This document shows, piece after piece, positions 53,450 to 60,842 of a stretch of DNA of 64,000 bases (position 1 is the first letter of the stretch; each line of letters starts with the position of its first letter). The DNA is taken from positions 41,128 to 105,127 of the forward strand of contig CAYOXI010000001.1 in the NCBI GenBank assembly GCA_964407855.1, read 5' to 3'. The position numbers and the translations under genes were made by a program. This DNA comes from SHZI01 sp964407855. GTDB lineage: Bacteria; Pseudomonadota; Gammaproteobacteria; Steroidobacterales; GCA-2729495. The notes beneath the pieces are model-generated. The model was not told where the DNA came from and did no database searches. It saw nothing but the letters and a program-made list of their open reading frames with translations.

Positions 53450-54489
53450 GCGGCACCCACCAGACGGGCCGTGACATCGACGATCGGGATGACCCGCTCA
53501 TAGGCCATCCGGGTGGGTCCGATGACGCCCAGCACACCGACGATCTTGTCATCCACGGTATAGGGGGCCGCGATCACGGTGCAGGCTTCCAGGATCTGGT
53601 AGCCAGACTCCTCGCCGATATAGATCTGGACGCCCTGGGCGGCCACACTCCGGTCCAGCAGATGGAGAATCTCGCGCTGCTGGTCGAAGGCGTCGAACAG
53701 CTGCCGGATCCGTTCCACGTTGGAGAGCTCCTGGAAATCCATCAGCTTGGTTTCACCGGAGAGCACGTAGGCGAGCTGGTCGCTGCCCTTGGAGGCACCC
53801 TGGTCAGCACTGGCGATGGTGTCGAGCATCAGGCGGTTCATCGACTCCCGGGTGCCGTCCAGATCAGCGAGCAGGCTGCTGCGGACCTCGGTCAGGTCCC
53901 GGCCGGTGAACTGCTCATTGAGGGTCTGCGCGCACTTCCGGAGTTCGTCTTCCGTGTAGTCCCGCTCCATGTCGAGAATCCGGTTCTGCACTTCGGCATC
54001 GTTGACCACGAGGATGACCAGCACGCGCCGCCCGGACAGCGGCAGGAACTCGATGTGGCGCAGGGTGACATGCGACTGGCGCGGAATAGTGACCACACCG
54101 GCCAGGCTGGTGAGCGCCGACAGGGCTGATGAGGCCGCGGCCGCAATCGCCTTCGCGTCCCCCCGGAAACGTTCCTCGAGCTGGAGCTGCAGCCGGCTGA
54201 CTTCATCGTCCGGCATCGGCTGCAGACGGACGAGGGTATCCACGAAGAAGCGGTAGCCCTTGGCAGTTGGCACGCGGCCCGCACTGGTATGGGGCGACAC
54301 GATGAAACCCAGGTCCTCCAGGTCGGCCATCACATTGCGGATCGTGGCCGGACTGAGATCGAGACCACCGCTGCGGGACAGGGTGCGGGAACCCACCGGC
54401 TGCCCTTCCCGGATGTAATGCTCGACGAGCACCTTCAGAATATGCCGGGCGCGCTCGGAGGGTAGTTCGGTGACCAGTTCATTCGCCAT
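53431..54489 (-). CDS. hrcA: Heat-inducible transcription repressor HrcA
   Basis: Repressor that binds CIRCE operators and senses heat through GroEL availability. 352 residues from ATG 54489: an N-terminal winged helix (RARHILKVLVEHYIREGQPVGSRTL, SPATIRNVMADLEDLGF, HTSAGRVPTAKGYRFFVD), then a GAF-like effector domain with VIVVND-type strands (VLVILVVNDAEVQNRIL). The open frame continues upstream to 54705 antisense to nadK and is not real. A CIRCE-like repeat lies 15 bp before the start, suggesting autoregulation. Confidence 0.96.
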   Translation of the reverse strand: MANELVTELPSERARHILKVLVEHYIREGQPVGSRTLSRSGGLDLSPATIRNVMADLEDLGFIVSPHTSAGRVPTAKGYRFFVDTLVRLQPMPDDEVSRLQLQLEERFRGDAKAIAAAASSALSALTSLAGVVTIPRQSHVTLRHIEFLPLSGRRVLVILVVNDAEVQNRILDMERDYTEDELRKCAQTLNEQFTGRDLTEVRSSLLADLDGTRESMNRLMLDTIASADQGASKGSDQLAYVLSGETKLMDFQELSNVERIRQLFDAFDQQREILHLLDRSVAAQGVQIYIGEESGYQILEACTVIAAPYTVDDKIVGVLGVIGPTRMAYERVIPIVDVTARLVGAALNSGA

Positions 54490-54503
54490 GGGCGGGGCCA
54501 ACG

Positions 54504-54530
54504 CTAGCAATCGCCTGTCGAGAGTGTCAA
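54504..54530. promoter_or_regulatory. Degenerate CIRCE operator upstream of hrcA
   Basis: CTAGCAATC-N9-GAGTGTCAA matches the CIRCE consensus TTAGCACTC-N9-GAGTGCTAA at 7 of 9 positions in each arm with the exact 9-bp spacer. On the minus strand the arm includes TTGACA, a possible -35 box, so repressor binding would block RNA polymerase. The predicted leader to the hrcA ATG would be very short. Confidence 0.6.
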
Positions 54531-54543
54531 GGTTATGATCAGC

Positions 54544-54571
54544 AAACAAAAAATGGCCAGCCTGGCTGGCC
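54544..54571 (-). terminator. Intrinsic terminator between nadK and hrcA starts
   Basis: On the minus strand GGCCAGC-CAG-GCTGGCC (54571-54555) is followed by A and six T. It would stop transcripts that enter from the antisense side of nadK before they reach hrcA. On the plus strand there is no T-tract. Confidence 0.75.
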
Positions 54572-54605
54572 CTGCCGGAGTCAGGTACGCAATGGTCCCA
54601 ACGCC

Positions 54606-55544
54606 ATGACGAGCAGGCCGCGCAGCCGGCGCTTTCGCGCCATTTCCGTGACAGGCAATCCCGGCGACCCGCGGGGGCTCGATTCCCTGCGCAACCTCGC
54701 GGCACATCTGCTCAAGGCCGGTTGCCGGGTAACCGTCAGCACGTCGGTGCGCGCCCGCGCGCTGCCGGCCGGTGTGCGCCGGGTGGCGGAGGAAAAACTG
54801 GCGCAGCGCGCCGACCTGCTGATTGCCATCGGCGGTGATGGCACGATGCTGCGCGCCGCACGACACATCGCCGGGCGACCCGTCCCGCTGCTCGGGATCA
54901 ACCGCGGCCGGCTCGGCTTCCTGGCCGACGTCGGACCTGAATCCATGCTGGCACGGATGGATGAGGTGCTGGCCGGACGCTATGTGAGCGAGCAGCGGAT
55001 GCTGCTCGCCGCCGACGTGCTGCGTGGGGCACGGGTGATGGCCAGAACCCTCGCCCTTAACGACGTCGTGGTCAAGCGCCACGACACCGGACGCATGGTC
55101 GAGTACAAGACCTTCGTCGACGGGGGCTATGTCAACAGCCATCTTGGCGACGGCTTCATCATTGCCACGCCGACCGGCTCCACGGCCTACGCGCTCAGTT
55201 GCGGCGGACCGATCGTGGCGCCGGGACTGGATGCGCTCGTGCTCATCCCGATCTGTCCGCATACGCTGAGCGACCGGCCCCTCGTGATCCCCGGGGACCG
55301 CATCGCCGAAGTGAGCCTGCAGGGGGCGCTGACCGATCACGCTGAGGTCACCTGCGATGGCGAACCACTGGGCCGGCTCGGCCCGGGGGAGCGCGTCCGC
55401 GTCAGCAGGGCGACCAGGAGACTGGAACTGGTCCACCCGGTGGGTTACGACTATTTCGAGATCCTGCGCCGCAAGCTCCTCTGGGGCCGGGACAGCCGGG
55501 ACCGGTCCCAGTCCTCACCCGACCCGGGCACGCCGGCCGCCTAG
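54606..55544 (+). CDS. nadK: NAD kinase
   Basis: ATP-dependent phosphorylation of NAD to NADP. 312 residues with the GGDGT motif (IGGDGTMLRAAR, near 76), LGINRGRLGFLAD, and the conserved GDGFIIATPTGSTAYALSCGGPI signature. A C-terminal Arg/Ser-rich tail is longer than in E. coli. The ATG at 54606 has no good Shine-Dalgarno. It lies 8 nt before recN and is divergent from hrcA. Confidence 0.96.
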   Translation: MTSRPRSRRFRAISVTGNPGDPRGLDSLRNLAAHLLKAGCRVTVSTSVRARALPAGVRRVAEEKLAQRADLLIAIGGDGTMLRAARHIAGRPVPLLGINRGRLGFLADVGPESMLARMDEVLAGRYVSEQRMLLAADVLRGARVMARTLALNDVVVKRHDTGRMVEYKTFVDGGYVNSHLGDGFIIATPTGSTAYALSCGGPIVAPGLDALVLIPICPHTLSDRPLVIPGDRIAEVSLQGALTDHAEVTCDGEPLGRLGPGERVRVSRATRRLELVHPVGYDYFEILRRKLLWGRDSRDRSQSSPDPGTPAA

Positions 55545-55552
55545 CCCGCGTC

Positions 55553-57262
55553 ATGCTGCGGCAGCTGCACATTCGCGACCTGGCGGTGATCCGCGACGTG
55601 GTGCTGGAGATCGCCGGAGGATTCAGTGCACTCACCGGCGAAACCGGTGCCGGAAAATCCATCCTGATTGACGCCCTGGCCCTGGCCACCGGCGAACGTG
55701 CCGACACCCAGCAGATCCGTGCCGGCGCGCCGCGCCTCGAGGTGAGCGCGGTCTTCGAACCGGACCCCGACGGTGAGGCGGCCCGATGGCTGCGGGCGGC
55801 CGACCTGCACGAGGACGGAGAACCCACCGTGCTGCGGCGGGTGGTCGCCGACGACGGCCGCTCCCGCGCCTGGATCAACGGCCGGCCGGTGCCAGTGCAG
55901 ACCCTGCGGGAGCTCGGCGCGCTGCTGGTCGACATCTGCGGGCAGCAGGACTACCAGTCTCTCCGCCACCGGCAGGCCCAGCGCGCCGTGGTGGACGCGC
56001 TGGGCGGCCACGACGGGCTGTGCAGCCAGGTGCGCGACGCCTGGCAGACCTGGACACAGACCCGCGAGCGCCTGGCCCAGGTGGATGCCGGTCTGCAGGA
56101 GCGCGCAAGCCGGGAGAGCCTGCTGCGCTTCCAGGTCGGGGAACTGGAGGCCCTTGACGCACGGGCCGGCGAAGCGGGGGAACTGGAGCGCGAGCACACG
56201 CTCCTTGCCCACCGGCTGCGGGTCGCCGCGGCCGTGGATCAGGCCCTGACGGCCACCTACGATGCGGATGAGGGCTCCGCCCAGGCAGCGCTGGGCCAGG
56301 CGCGGCAGGCGCTGGCGGATGCGGTGCGCTTCGATCCGGAACTCGCAGCGCCGCTGAAGCTGCTGGCCGAAGCAGAGGCCCAGCTGGGCGAGGCCGCCAT
56401 TCTGCTGCGTCACCGGCTCGGCGACCTTGAACCCGATCCTGGCCGGGAGGCGGACGTGGCGGACCGGCTGGCCGCACTGCGGGAGTGTGCCCGCAAGCAC
56501 CGGGTGGCGCCCGACGAGCTGCCTGCGCTGCACCGGAGCCTCGCGCAGGCGCTGGCCGATCTCACGGACACCGCGGGCAGCCGGGAGAAGCTTGCCGAGG
56601 CCCTGCGCAGCCATCGCGCGACCTACGACAAGCTGGCTGCAGCACTCAGCGCCAGCCGGCGGGCCGCGGCCGGACAGCTCGGCGCGGCGGTGACCGAGAA
56701 CATGGGCACGCTGGGCATGACCGGCGGACAGTTCTCCGTGCAGCTCACGCCGCTGGCCGCAGAGCACTGCGGGCCCGACGGTGCCGACGAGGTGGAGTTT
56801 CTGGTGACGACCAATCCAGGTCAGCCACCGGCCGCGCTCCGCCGGGTGGCCTCCGGTGGCGAGTTGTCCCGCCTCAACCTCGCCATCCAGGTGGTGGCGA
56901 CGGCCACCCGCGGCGCACCGACGCAGATTTTTGACGAAGTGGATGCCGGGGTGGGTGGTGCCGTGGCCGAGATCGTTGGCCGGCAGCTGCGGGATCTCGG
57001 CGGCAGCCGGCAGGTGCTGTGCATCACCCATCTGCCGCAGGTTGCGGCCCAGGCCGCCACCCAGATCGTCGTCGAAAAGCTGGTGGCGCATGGCGGCACC
57101 GAGACCCGGGTGCGACCGCTCAGCGCGGCGGAGCGGGTGGAGGAAACCGCACGGATGCTGGGTGGCCTGAAGATCACGGCCCAGACCCGCGCCCATGCGG
57201 AGGAAATGCTGGCGTCGGCCCGCGCAGCAGTGCGGCGGGGGCCCCGCCGCCGGGCCCGCTGA
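55553..57262 (+). CDS. recN: DNA repair protein RecN
   Basis: SMC-like ATPase of recombinational double-strand-break repair. 569 residues: Walker A GETGAGKS (about 32-39) followed by ILIDALALATGERAD, an internal coiled coil with the LLVDICGQQDYQSL region, and a C-terminal half with signature RVASGGELSRLNLAIQV, Walker B QIFDEVDAGVGG and the ITHLPQVAAQA switch. It follows nadK directly. Confidence 0.97.
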   Translation: MLRQLHIRDLAVIRDVVLEIAGGFSALTGETGAGKSILIDALALATGERADTQQIRAGAPRLEVSAVFEPDPDGEAARWLRAADLHEDGEPTVLRRVVADDGRSRAWINGRPVPVQTLRELGALLVDICGQQDYQSLRHRQAQRAVVDALGGHDGLCSQVRDAWQTWTQTRERLAQVDAGLQERASRESLLRFQVGELEALDARAGEAGELEREHTLLAHRLRVAAAVDQALTATYDADEGSAQAALGQARQALADAVRFDPELAAPLKLLAEAEAQLGEAAILLRHRLGDLEPDPGREADVADRLAALRECARKHRVAPDELPALHRSLAQALADLTDTAGSREKLAEALRSHRATYDKLAAALSASRRAAAGQLGAAVTENMGTLGMTGGQFSVQLTPLAAEHCGPDGADEVEFLVTTNPGQPPAALRRVASGGELSRLNLAIQVVATATRGAPTQIFDEVDAGVGGAVAEIVGRQLRDLGGSRQVLCITHLPQVAAQAATQIVVEKLVAHGGTETRVRPLSAAERVEETARMLGGLKITAQTRAHAEEMLASARAAVRRGPRRRAR

Positions 57263-57268
57263 GCGGGC

Positions 57269-57712
57269 CTAGCCTTTCTTCCCGGAGTCGGGAGCTCCGT
57301 CCGGTGCGGGCCGGACATACAGCACGAGGCTGTGCTCGACCAGCTCGTAACCGTGCCGGGCAGCGATCTCCCGCTGCAGCCGCTCGATCTCGTCGTTGGA
57401 AAACTCCACGACCCGGCCGGTTTCGACACACACCATGTGGTCGTGATGGCGTCCGGACTCCAGTTCGAATACCGAGTGGCTGCCGGCGAAGTTGTGCCTT
57501 GTTACGAGACCGGCCTGCTCAAACTGGGTGAGTACCCGGTAGACGGTCGCGAGTCCCACGTCATCACCGGCCTCCGCCAGCCGGCGGTAGATGTCCTCAG
57601 CACTCATGTGGCGGGTGCCGCCCTCGTCCAGCATCTGCAATATCCGCAGGCGGGGGGTGGTGGCCTTGAGGCCAGCCTTGCGCAGGTCCTTGGGCTCCAT
57701 GAGCGGCTTCAT
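57269..57712 (-). CDS. fur: Ferric uptake regulator Fur
   Basis: Iron-dependent repressor of siderophore and iron-transport genes. 147 residues: a winged-helix DNA-binding domain (DLRKAGLKATTPRLRILQML, GLATVYRVLTQFEQAGLV) and a metal-binding dimerisation domain with HHDHMVC. The CxxC structural-zinc pair is reduced (CVET, one Cys) and the second pair is absent, as in the Fur of Pseudomonas aeruginosa. It is convergent with recN (6 bp) and divergent from bamE. Confidence 0.96.
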   Translation of the reverse strand: MKPLMEPKDLRKAGLKATTPRLRILQMLDEGGTRHMSAEDIYRRLAEAGDDVGLATVYRVLTQFEQAGLVTRHNFAGSHSVFELESGRHHDHMVCVETGRVVEFSNDEIERLQREIAARHGYELVEHSLVLYVRPAPDGAPDSGKKG

Positions 57713-57732
57713 CGGCTATGATGCGGCCGATT

Positions 57733-58074
57733 ATGGCACCAACCGGCACCCGACTCGTTCTTCGCGCCCTGCTCGTGGCGTTCCTGCTCGGCGCCCTGAC
57801 CGCGTGCGTGTACCGGGTGGATGTGCAGCAGGGCAACCTGCTGGAACAGAAGGACATCGAGACCATCCAGCCCGGCATGACCCGCAACCAGGTGCGCTTC
57901 ATCCTGGGCACGCCGGTGGCCAGCGACGCCTTTCGCACCGACCGCTGGGACTACATGTACTACCTGCGGCCGGGCAAGAGCCGGGAGGCCACCCAGCGCT
58001 GGGTGATCGTCTGGTTCGATGGCGACGTGGTGCGGGAGGTTGTAACGGACGTGCCGATCGGCACCCAGGGCTGA
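57733..58074 (+). CDS. bamE: Outer-membrane assembly lipoprotein BamE
   Basis: Small lipoprotein of the BAM complex that inserts outer-membrane proteins (SmpA/OmlA). 113 residues from ATG 57733: a lipoprotein signal with lipobox LTAC (Cys near 25), then the SmpA/OmlA fold with QGNLLEQKDIETIQPGMTRNQV and FILGTPVASDAF. The open frame begins at 57718. It is divergent from fur with about 20 bp between starts, so both promoters must lie inside the opposite gene or overlap. Confidence 0.95.
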   Translation: MAPTGTRLVLRALLVAFLLGALTACVYRVDVQQGNLLEQKDIETIQPGMTRNQVRFILGTPVASDAFRTDRWDYMYYLRPGKSREATQRWVIVWFDGDVVREVVTDVPIGTQG

Positions 58075-58079
58075 GGCCG

Positions 58080-58403
58080 TCAGTTGCGTGAGCGGCTGCT
58101 GGTCAGTCCAGTCGGGCGAAGTCTCTCAAGGCTGACGGCCGCGCGCCGCGCCTCCCGGGGATCCCGGCGTAGCGGCCAGTAGACTTCGACCCGCTCGCCG
58201 TTCTGCAGCTGATGATCATCCGCCACCACCCGGCCGTAGATGCCGAGCGGACAACGGGCCGCATCGAGCTCAGGAAATTCCTGGCCGAGACCTGCAGCCA
58301 GCACCGCCTGCCGGGCTGTGGCTCCCGGCTCCATCGTGAGCCGCCGCACGACCTGCCTGTCCGGCCGGGCACAGGCCACCAGCACGCTGATCACCTCAGC
58401 CAT
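58080..58403 (-). CDS. rnfH: RnfH family ubiquitin-like protein
   Basis: Small beta-grasp protein (UPF0125/RatB) of unsettled function. 107 residues with VLVACARPDRQVVRRLTMEPGATARQAV, the conserved CPLGIYGRVVADDHQLQNGERVEVYWPL segment and a basic C-terminus. It overlaps the ratA end by 8 nt and is convergent with bamE (5 bp apart). Confidence 0.93.
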   Translation of the reverse strand: MAEVISVLVACARPDRQVVRRLTMEPGATARQAVLAAGLGQEFPELDAARCPLGIYGRVVADDHQLQNGERVEVYWPLRRDPREARRAAVSLERLRPTGLTSSRSRN

Positions 58404-58848
58404 ACACGGCCTTCGCCCGTTTCACGAAGGCATCGACAATGCCGCCACAGCTGTGCTCGAAGGCCGGGCCGAGCAGCCAGTCGCGGGCCGGGCCAAGGAA
58501 CTGGAAGCGCATGGTCAGCGCCACCCGGCAGCCCTGCTCGCCGAGCGGCACGAAGGACCATTCGCCGTGGAGGCTCTCGAAGGGCCCATCAACGAGATCG
58601 AGGGTCATGCGGCCGGGCGGCTGCAGGTGGTTGCGGGTGGTGAAGGTGGCGCTGAAGGGCCCCCGGGCCAGCGACATGCTGGCCACGAGGGCATCGCTTT
58701 GCCGGGACAGCAGGGTCGCAGCCGTGCAGCCTGGCAGGAACTGCGGGTAGGCCTCCACGTCGGCGACCAGCGCATACATGGCGTCTGCCGAATGGGGCAC
58801 GATGGCGCTGCGACTGACTTCCCGCATGAGAAAGAGATTGTTGCCCAT
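58396..58848 (-). CDS. ratA: RatA/COQ10-like START-domain protein
   Basis: Polyketide-cyclase/COQ10-like lipid-binding fold. In E. coli RatA is reported to block 70S formation, while the COQ10 homology suggests ubiquinone binding. 150 residues from ATG 58848 (GGAGG about 7 nt upstream): VSRSAIVPHSADAMYALVADVEAYPQFLPGC and the FHGEW/FEHS-type motifs are typical. It is divergent from smpB, with 26 bp between starts. Confidence 0.92.
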   Translation of the reverse strand: MGNNLFLMREVSRSAIVPHSADAMYALVADVEAYPQFLPGCTAATLLSRQSDALVASMSLARGPFSATFTTRNHLQPPGRMTLDLVDGPFESLHGEWSFVPLGEQGCRVALTMRFQFLGPARDWLLGPAFEHSCGGIVDAFVKRAKAVYG

Positions 58849-58874
58849 CCCTGCCCTCCCCCACAATTGCGGCC

Positions 58875-59360
58875 ATGAACAACGCAAAGTCCGCCGGGAA
58901 GAAGGCGTCTGAACCACGCCTGATTGCCGAGAACCGCAAGGCGCGCTTCGACTTCCATATCGAAGACCGGGTGGAAGCCGGGCTGGTGCTGCGGGGCTGG
59001 GAAGTGAAGAGCCTGCGGGATGCGAAGGCCAACCTGAAGGAGTCCTACGCCATCTTCCGCGACGAGGAGTTGTGGCTGATCGGTGCCCACATCACGCCGC
59101 TGACCTCGGCCTCGACCCATGTGGAGGCGGATCCGATCCGGATGCGCAAGCTGCTGCTGCATCGCGTAGAACTGGACCGGCTGCGGGGACTCGTCGAACG
59201 CAGCGGCTACACCCTGGTGCCGCTCGCGATGCAGTGGGTAAACGGCCGGGCCAAGGTCACCCTCGGCCTCGCCAAGGGCAAGAACAGCCGCGACAAGCGG
59301 GACACGATCAAGGACCGCGACTGGCAGCGGCAGAAGGGCCGCCTGATGCGGAAAAGCTAG
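58875..59360 (+). CDS. smpB: SsrA-binding protein SmpB
   Basis: Binds the tRNA-like part of tmRNA and delivers it to stalled ribosomes in trans-translation. 161 residues: ENRKARFDFHIEDRVEAGLVLRGWEVKSLRDAKANL and SYAIFRDEELWLIGAHI are the family signature, and the basic C-terminal tail (DKRDTIKDRDWQRQKGRLMRK) enters the mRNA channel. The tmRNA gene follows 111 bp downstream. Confidence 0.97.
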   Translation: MNNAKSAGKKASEPRLIAENRKARFDFHIEDRVEAGLVLRGWEVKSLRDAKANLKESYAIFRDEELWLIGAHITPLTSASTHVEADPIRMRKLLLHRVELDRLRGLVERSGYTLVPLAMQWVNGRAKVTLGLAKGKNSRDKRDTIKDRDWQRQKGRLMRKS

Positions 59361-59471
59361 CAATACCAGCAACTTGCCGCCGTTACCTTGACTCCTTATC
59401 GGTGCCCGGATCGATACTGTGGACCGGCCGGTTGTGATTCCCCGCCCTGCCCCCAATACTGTGCCTACGCA

Positions 59472-59836
59472 GGGGGCGACCTGGTTTCGACGTGGGTTAC
59501 GAACCCCTTCGTGCGTGCCGAGGTGCAGATCACCTCGTAAAACCATCTGCAAAACACATAGTTGCCAACGACGACAACTACGCTCTCGCCGCCTAAAAAC
59601 CGGCTCTGAGCCATCGGACTGGGCCCGTGCCTGTGCGGACCAGACCCCGGTGTAACCCATCACAGGATCGCGTGCGGGTTCGTCCGGGATCTACACGTTA
59701 AAGCCCATCAACCGGACTGGCTGTCAGTTTTCCCTGTCCGTCGGGTAGCTGCCAGTAAGACAAAAGGCGGAATACGCATGTAGATCGAAGGGCAGAGGAC
59801 TTGCGGACGCGGGTTCGATTCCCGCCGCCTCCACCA
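59472..59836 (+). ncRNA. ssrA: Transfer-messenger RNA (tmRNA)
   Basis: 365-nt one-piece tmRNA. The 5' end GGGGGCGACCTGGTTTCGAC pairs with the 3' end CGCCTCC-ACCA as a tRNA-like acceptor stem with one G:U pair. The T arm GCGGGTTCGATTCCCGC is intact and CCA is encoded. The tag frame starts GCC at 59564 and ends TAA at 59594-59596, encoding ANDDNYALAA. With the alanine from charged tmRNA the added tag is AANDDNYALAA, ending in the ALAA degron. Confidence 0.97.
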
Positions 59837-59843
59837 ACAACAC

Positions 59844-59874
59844 AACCCCAACCGTTCCCGGTTGGGGTTTTTTC
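59844..59874 (+). terminator. Rho-independent terminator of ssrA
   Basis: A 10-bp perfect stem AACCCCAACC/GGTTGGGGTT (59844-59853 and 59860-59869) with loop GTTCCC and a T-run to 59873, eight bases after the tmRNA CCA. Confidence 0.95.
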
Positions 59875-60052
59875 TTGCCTGATTGCGACGATTGGCTTCG
59901 AAGTTTCTGCGGAAACCTGAGCGCATGGCCAGCGCGCCACTGGGCGTTGCCGAACGATTAGAAATCAGCGCCCTTCGTCGACATTGGTGCCTACCCGATC
60001 ACCATGCTGAGTTCTACGCTCCCCCTGTCGAGTCAGTGCAGGGACGCACAGC

Positions 60053-60220
60053 ATGGGGTCGCCGGAACGCGACATTTCGCAGGCGAAGGATTTCATCGCG
60101 CCGCCGGGGTATTCGCGGCACCGGCCAGAGGCGACGCTGCTCTACCAGCTGGTGGCCGAGCACTATCCCAAATTCCGGGCCGGTCAGCGCCAGCCGGTCG
60201 GTGGCGACCGGGGGCCTTGA
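60053..60220 (+). pseudogene. IS91-family transposase fragment, N-terminal piece
   Basis: A 55-codon open piece whose middle (YSRHRPEATLLYQLVAEHYPKF) resembles the N-terminus of IS91/ISCR-type Y2 transposases as I recall them. The zinc-finger region that should follow is absent: after about 60185 the plus frame runs through sequence that is meaningful only on the other strand. It lies about 180 bp after the ssrA terminator; bases 59875-60052 hold nothing else I can identify. Confidence 0.6.
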
Positions 60221-60424
60221 GATGTAACGTGCCAGGCGCTCGAGCTTGTCAGGTTGCGAAGGCTGCGCGGCGATGCCGGCGTGCAGCGTGAAGACCTTCT
60301 GGCCCTCTCGCGGACCTGTCGCGATCCGGTAGGTGATTGACGACCCCAGCAGCCCGTGGATCGGCGGCTCCTCGGGCTCCTGACGAACGGGGTTGATAGC
60401 AGGCCGGGACATGCCGACGCACAA
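60180..60424 (-). pseudogene. IS91-family transposase fragment, C-terminal piece in opposite orientation
   Basis: Read on the minus strand, this piece contains GLLGSSITYRIATGPREGQK and HAGIAAQPSQPDKLERLARY followed by ISRPPVATDRLALT, which match the C-terminal half of IS91-type transposases. The stretch normally found between GQKVFTL and LHAGIAA is missing, so it has an internal deletion as well. It abuts the plus-strand N-terminal piece tail-to-tail near 60185, showing an inversion or two separate insertions. It is not functional. Confidence 0.65.
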
Positions 60425-60447
60425 GCTGACGAAAGTCTATCTGCAAA

Positions 60448-60485
60448 TTGCCTATCGTGACTTTATTAGTTAACGTATGTGTTAA
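60448..60485 (+). promoter_or_regulatory. Possible promoter/operator of the arsR-type gene
   Basis: TTGCCT (60448-60453) and TAACGT (60471-60476) are 17 bp apart and overlap an inverted repeat TTAAC-N6-GTTAA (60470-60485) that ends at the first ATG. Such an overlap fits autorepression by the ArsR protein. Confidence 0.35.
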
Positions 60486-60842
60486 ATGAAGTCGATGACC
60501 AATACGACGCCGGACAGACTTTCCATGACCTTCGCAGCGCTTGCTGATCCGACGCGGCGCGCGATCCTGGCGCGCCTGGCGAAGAGCGAAGCGACGGTGA
60601 CGGAGCTCGCTGCACCGTTTGCGATCAGCCTTCCCGCGATCTCGCGCCATTTGAAGGTGCTCGAGGCCGCGCGCCTGATCTCGCGCGGCCGTGACGCGCA
60701 GTGGCGCCCCTGTCGCCTGAACGCCAAGTCGCTGCAGGAGGCCGACAGCTGGATTGCGCGGTACCGACCGTTCTGGGAGGGCCGCTTTGATCGCATGGAC
60801 GCCTATCTGCGGGTACTTAGGAAGGACAGGCAGAGCAAATGA
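60486..60842 (+). CDS. ArsR-family transcriptional regulator
   Basis: A 118-residue winged-helix repressor-like protein: ALADPTRRAILARLAKSEATVTELA and the recognition helix ISLPAISRHLKVLEAARLI are typical. No metal-binding cysteine motif (CxC or similar) is seen, so it is not an arsenic/metal sensor of the classical kind. It belongs to the ArsR type paired with AHSA1/SRPBCC proteins. A second start at 60495 is possible. It overlaps the next gene by 4 nt. Confidence 0.9.
   Translation: MKSMTNTTPDRLSMTFAALADPTRRAILARLAKSEATVTELAAPFAISLPAISRHLKVLEAARLISRGRDAQWRPCRLNAKSLQEADSWIARYRPFWEGRFDRMDAYLRVLRKDRQSK

Noticed and set aside
54490..54705. Upstream extension of the hrcA reading frame
   Set aside because: It would read through the CIRCE-like operator and the nadK 5' coding region; the family start is ATG 54489.
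55541..57196. 551-codon open frame on the minus strand
   Set aside because: It mirrors recN, whose Walker motifs and length are convincing.
59698..59940. Open frame of 80 codons on the minus strand over the tmRNA 3' half (GGGGGNRTRVRKS)
   Set aside because: It is the antisense of the tmRNA T arm and acceptor; such frames are a known false gene call.
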